This document shows positions 61,780 through 64,000 of a stretch of 64,000 bases of DNA, one piece after another. Numbering within the stretch: the first letter of the stretch is position 1; the number at the start of each line of letters is the position of its first letter. The stretch spans positions 186,001-250,000 of the forward strand of contig CCMO02000001.1 in assembly GCA_000751295.2 (NCBI GenBank). The letters are read 5' to 3'. The notes beneath the pieces are model-generated. The model worked only from the letters and a program-made list of their open reading frames with translations, did not search any database and was not told the DNA's origin. A program made the translations under genes and the position numbers. Origin of the DNA: a bacterium YEK0313. Lineage in GTDB: Bacteria > Pseudomonadota > Alphaproteobacteria > Rhizobiales > Phreatobacteraceae.

Positions 61780-63225
61780 ATGCGCATCGAGTCGTTGATC
61801 GGCCCCACTCCCCTGCCCGCGCCCCGGGCGGTCGACATGCGCCTGGTCCTGGCGATCGGGGCCGGCGTCTATGGCCTGTTCGTCCTGCTCGCGGGCAGCC
61901 TGCTGAACGACCCCGACAGCCACTGGCATGTCTTTGTCGGTGAGGAGATCCTGCGCAACCGGGCCTTTCCCTGGACCGACGGCTATTCCCACACGATGCC
62001 GGGCAGCTTCTGGATCGCCAAGGAATGGCTGTCGCAGGTGGCCATGGCTCTGGCCTTCCGGGCCGGCGGCTGGACCGGCGTCGCAGCACTCGCGGCTGCC
62101 GCGGCAGCGCTCGCCTTCATGATCCTCGCCCATGCCCTGCTGCGGCGGCTGGACTGGCGCCCGGCGCTGGTGCTGATCGGCGCGGCGGTCGCGCTCAGCG
62201 CGCCGCATGCGCTCGCCCGCCCCCATCTCATCGCGCTGCCGGTGCTCGTCGCCTGGGTGGTCGGCTTGCTCGACGCGGCGGAGACCGGACGCGCGCCCGG
62301 CTTGCGGCTGCTGCCGCTGATGACGCTCTGGGCCAATCTGCACGGCAGCTTCATGTTCGGCCTCGCACTCGGCGCGCCGCTGGCGCTCGAAGCCATGGTG
62401 AGGGCCGCGCCGGCCGACCGGCCGCGGGTGTTTTTCGGCTGGGCCTTGTTCGGCCTGCTGGCGGTCGGTTTCGCCTGCATTCACCCCTATGGTCCCGAGG
62501 TGATCCTGGCGGCCTTCCGCGTGCTCGGGCTCGATCAGGCCCAGGCCGCCATCATCGAGTGGCGCGCCCACGATTTCAGCCGGATCGAGCCGTTCGAGCT
62601 GGTGCTGCTCGGCGGCTTCGCGCTGGCGCTCGCCTTCGGCATCCAGGTGCCGCTGCTGCGCGTCATCGTCATCGTCGGGCTGACCCACATGGCCCTCGCC
62701 CATGTCCGGCACCAGACGCTGCTTGCCATCGTCGGCGCCCTGCTGCTGGCACCCGCCATTGCCGCGCGCCTCGCACCGCGGCCGCCGCCCGCACCCGGCC
62801 GAGCCGCCATGGCCGGTCTCGCGGCGCCCGCCGTGGACAGCGCGGCGACCGTCGCGACGGGGAGCCTCGGGCTGGCCCGGCCCAATCCGCGCTACATTCC
62901 GTCAGCCGCGCTGACGGCGGCACGCGCGGCCGGCGCGACCGGGCCGGTGCTCAACGACTATGCCTTCGGCGGCTGGCTGATCACCCAGGGCGTGCCGACC
63001 TTCTTCGACGGCCGCACCGAACTCTATGGCGGCCCCTTCGTGGTGCGCACCCTGCGCGCGCTCGACCTCTCCGAAATCGACGGGCTCATGACGCTGCTCG
63101 ACCGCCACCGGATCGGCTGGACGCTGCTGACGCCCCAGACGCCGGCGGTCGCCCTGCTCGACCGGCTGCCGGACTGGCGCCGTGTCCATGGCGACGGCGT
63201 CGCCGTCGTCCATGTCCGGCGCTGA
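61780..63225 (+). CDS. Polytopic membrane protein, GT-C glycosyltransferase-like
   Basis: A 481-residue protein with about ten to eleven membrane helices. The first external loop carries an acidic/His motif (DPDSHWHVFVGEEIL) followed by FPWTDGYSHTMPGSFWIAKEWLSQ, a layout seen in GT-C type enzymes that use lipid-linked sugars, and the C-terminal soluble part has NDYAFGGWLITQGVPTFFDGRTELYGG. Enzymatic activity is inferred. Starts at 61780 or 61837 (MRLVLAIGAG) are possible. Confidence 0.68.
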   Translation: MRIESLIGPTPLPAPRAVDMRLVLAIGAGVYGLFVLLAGSLLNDPDSHWHVFVGEEILRNRAFPWTDGYSHTMPGSFWIAKEWLSQVAMALAFRAGGWTGVAALAAAAAALAFMILAHALLRRLDWRPALVLIGAAVALSAPHALARPHLIALPVLVAWVVGLLDAAETGRAPGLRLLPLMTLWANLHGSFMFGLALGAPLALEAMVRAAPADRPRVFFGWALFGLLAVGFACIHPYGPEVILAAFRVLGLDQAQAAIIEWRAHDFSRIEPFELVLLGGFALALAFGIQVPLLRVIVIVGLTHMALAHVRHQTLLAIVGALLLAPAIAARLAPRPPPAPGRAAMAGLAAPAVDSAATVATGSLGLARPNPRYIPSAALTAARAAGATGPVLNDYAFGGWLITQGVPTFFDGRTELYGGPFVVRTLRALDLSEIDGLMTLLDRHRIGWTLLTPQTPAVALLDRLPDWRRVHGDGVAVVHVRR

Positions 63226-63234
63226 AACGGCGGC

Positions 63235-64000
63235 CTATTCGGCGGCCTGCGGATAGCCGAGCTTGGCGTTGAGCTTGTCCATCAGATCGATGGCGGCGTC
63301 GGCGATCGGCGTGCCCGGCGGGAAGATGGCGGCGGCGCCCGCCGTGTACAGCGCGTCGAAATCCTGCGGCGGGATGACCCCGCCGACCACGATCATGATG
63401 TCCTCGCGGCCCTGGGCGGCGAGTTCGGCCTTCAGTTCCGGAACCAGGGTGAGATGGCCGGCGGCGAGCGACGAGACGCCGACGCAATGGACATCGTTCT
63501 CGATCGCCTGCTTGGCCGCCTCGGCCGGCGTTGCGAACAGCGGCCCGATATCGACGTCGAAGCCGAGATCGGCAAAGGCGGAAGCGATCACCTTCTGGCC
63601 GCGGTCATGGCCGTCCTGGCCGACCTTGGCGACCAGGATGCGCGGACGGCGCCCCTCGTTCTCGGCGAAGGTCTCGACCATGTGCTGGACCCGGGAGACA
63701 TTCTCGTTCATGGCGCCGACCTCGCGCTTGTAGACACCGGAGATCGCCTTGATCTCGGCCTTGTGGCGGCCGAACACCTTCTCCATGGCGTCCGACATCT
63801 CGCCGACCGTCGCTTTCGCCCGGGCCGCGTTGATGGCGAGCTCGAGCAGATTGCCGTTGCCGCCGGCCGCGGCGGTCAGCGCGTCGAGGGCGGCCTGGAC
63901 CTCGGCCGGATTGCGCTCGGCGCGCAGCCGCTTCAGCTTGTCGATCTGGCTCGCGCGGACGGCCGAATTGTCGACCTTGAGCACGTCGATCGGCTTCTCG
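63235..64000 (-). CDS. Methylmalonyl-CoA mutase, C-terminal part (5' end outside window)
   Basis: The frame stays open to the right edge, so only the last 254 residues are here. They include the linker (LLELAINAARAKATVGEMSDAMEKVFGRH) and the B12-binding domain with the DxHxxG motif in GQDGHDRGQKVIA, whose His ligates cobalt. The sequence (PRILVAKVGQDGHDRG, DIGPLFATPAEAAKQAIENDVHCVGVSSLAAGH) is of the methylmalonyl-CoA rather than ethylmalonyl-CoA mutase type. It converts (R)-methylmalonyl-CoA to succinyl-CoA in propionate degradation; MeaB is its chaperone. Confidence 0.95.
   Translation of the reverse strand, partial: EKPIDVLKVDNSAVRASQIDKLKRLRAERNPAEVQAALDALTAAAGGNGNLLELAINAARAKATVGEMSDAMEKVFGRHKAEIKAISGVYKREVGAMNENVSRVQHMVETFAENEGRRPRILVAKVGQDGHDRGQKVIASAFADLGFDVDIGPLFATPAEAAKQAIENDVHCVGVSSLAAGHLTLVPELKAELAAQGREDIMIVVGGVIPPQDFDALYTAGAAAIFPPGTPIADAAIDLMDKLNAKLGYPQAAE

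Noticed and set aside
63235..64000. Ethylmalonyl-CoA mutase (MeaA/Ecm)
   Set aside because: The B12-domain sequence (VAKVGQDGHDRGQK, DIGPLF) follows methylmalonyl-CoA mutase; ethylmalonyl-CoA mutases differ at these positions.

Overview
The window reads as chromosomal DNA of a GC-rich alphaproteobacterium of the order Hyphomicrobiales (Rhizobiales). Supporting this are a Ros/MucR-type regulator, PleC- and DivJ-like kinases, a FeuP/FeuQ pair next to the cytochrome c maturation genes ccmIEFH (cycHJKL) and degP, and several small families typical of the order (DUF992, DUF1491, DUF2336, DUF5330, YdcH). Genus cannot be fixed from sequence alone. No tRNA, rRNA, CRISPR array, transposase, integrase or phage gene was seen, so this looks like core chromosome with scattered accessory genes. 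Both ends cut through genes: a PleC-like kinase at the left and methylmalonyl-CoA mutase at the right.

Layout. 1-17.4 kb is a conserved rhizobial block, almost all on the minus strand: feuN-like, feuP, feuQ, a conserved unknown, ccmI-ccmE-ccmF-ccmH, degP, a second response regulator/kinase pair and glnE, with pleC convergent at the far end. It joins envelope sensing, haem attachment to c-type cytochromes, periplasmic quality control and nitrogen regulation. 17.6-26.8 kb is mixed: YdcH, a bicistron of two secreted trypsin-like proteases, a TSUP permease, a decayed cold-shock gene and a strongly folded terminator-ended RNA candidate in front of rpsU, nitronate monooxygenase, and a divergent SDR/TetR pair. 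27-43 kb holds a class A PBP, a DUF1214/DUF1254 pair, lipoproteins, a stand-alone atpB with unusual residues beside the key arginine, sugE, a DivJ-like kinase coupled to a peptidoglycan-binding protein, sufE, a haloacid dehalogenase, a branched-chain aminotransferase, a Pro/Ala/Glu-rich membrane protein and Fe-type superoxide dismutase.

43-55 kb holds an MFS exporter, oligopeptidase B, mucR (with a leader terminator and a zinc finger lacking its last histidine), an M20 peptidase, a receiver-like protein without the phospho-acceptor, a HerA-like ATPase, an amidase with a solitary Bug/TctC binding protein, and meaB. 55-64 kb holds a lone MCP-like receptor, a lipoprotein hydrolase, a complete tctC-tctB-tctA tripartite tricarboxylate transporter, a GT-C-like membrane protein and the end of methylmalonyl-CoA mutase, the enzyme that MeaB protects.

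No clear new multi-gene system (defence, secretion, biosynthetic cluster) is visible. The best leads are the structured RNA at 21302-21531, the orphan divergent atpB, the array of CtrA-like half-sites at 31592-31619, and the mucR leader terminator. All are inferences from sequence and need computation or experiment.
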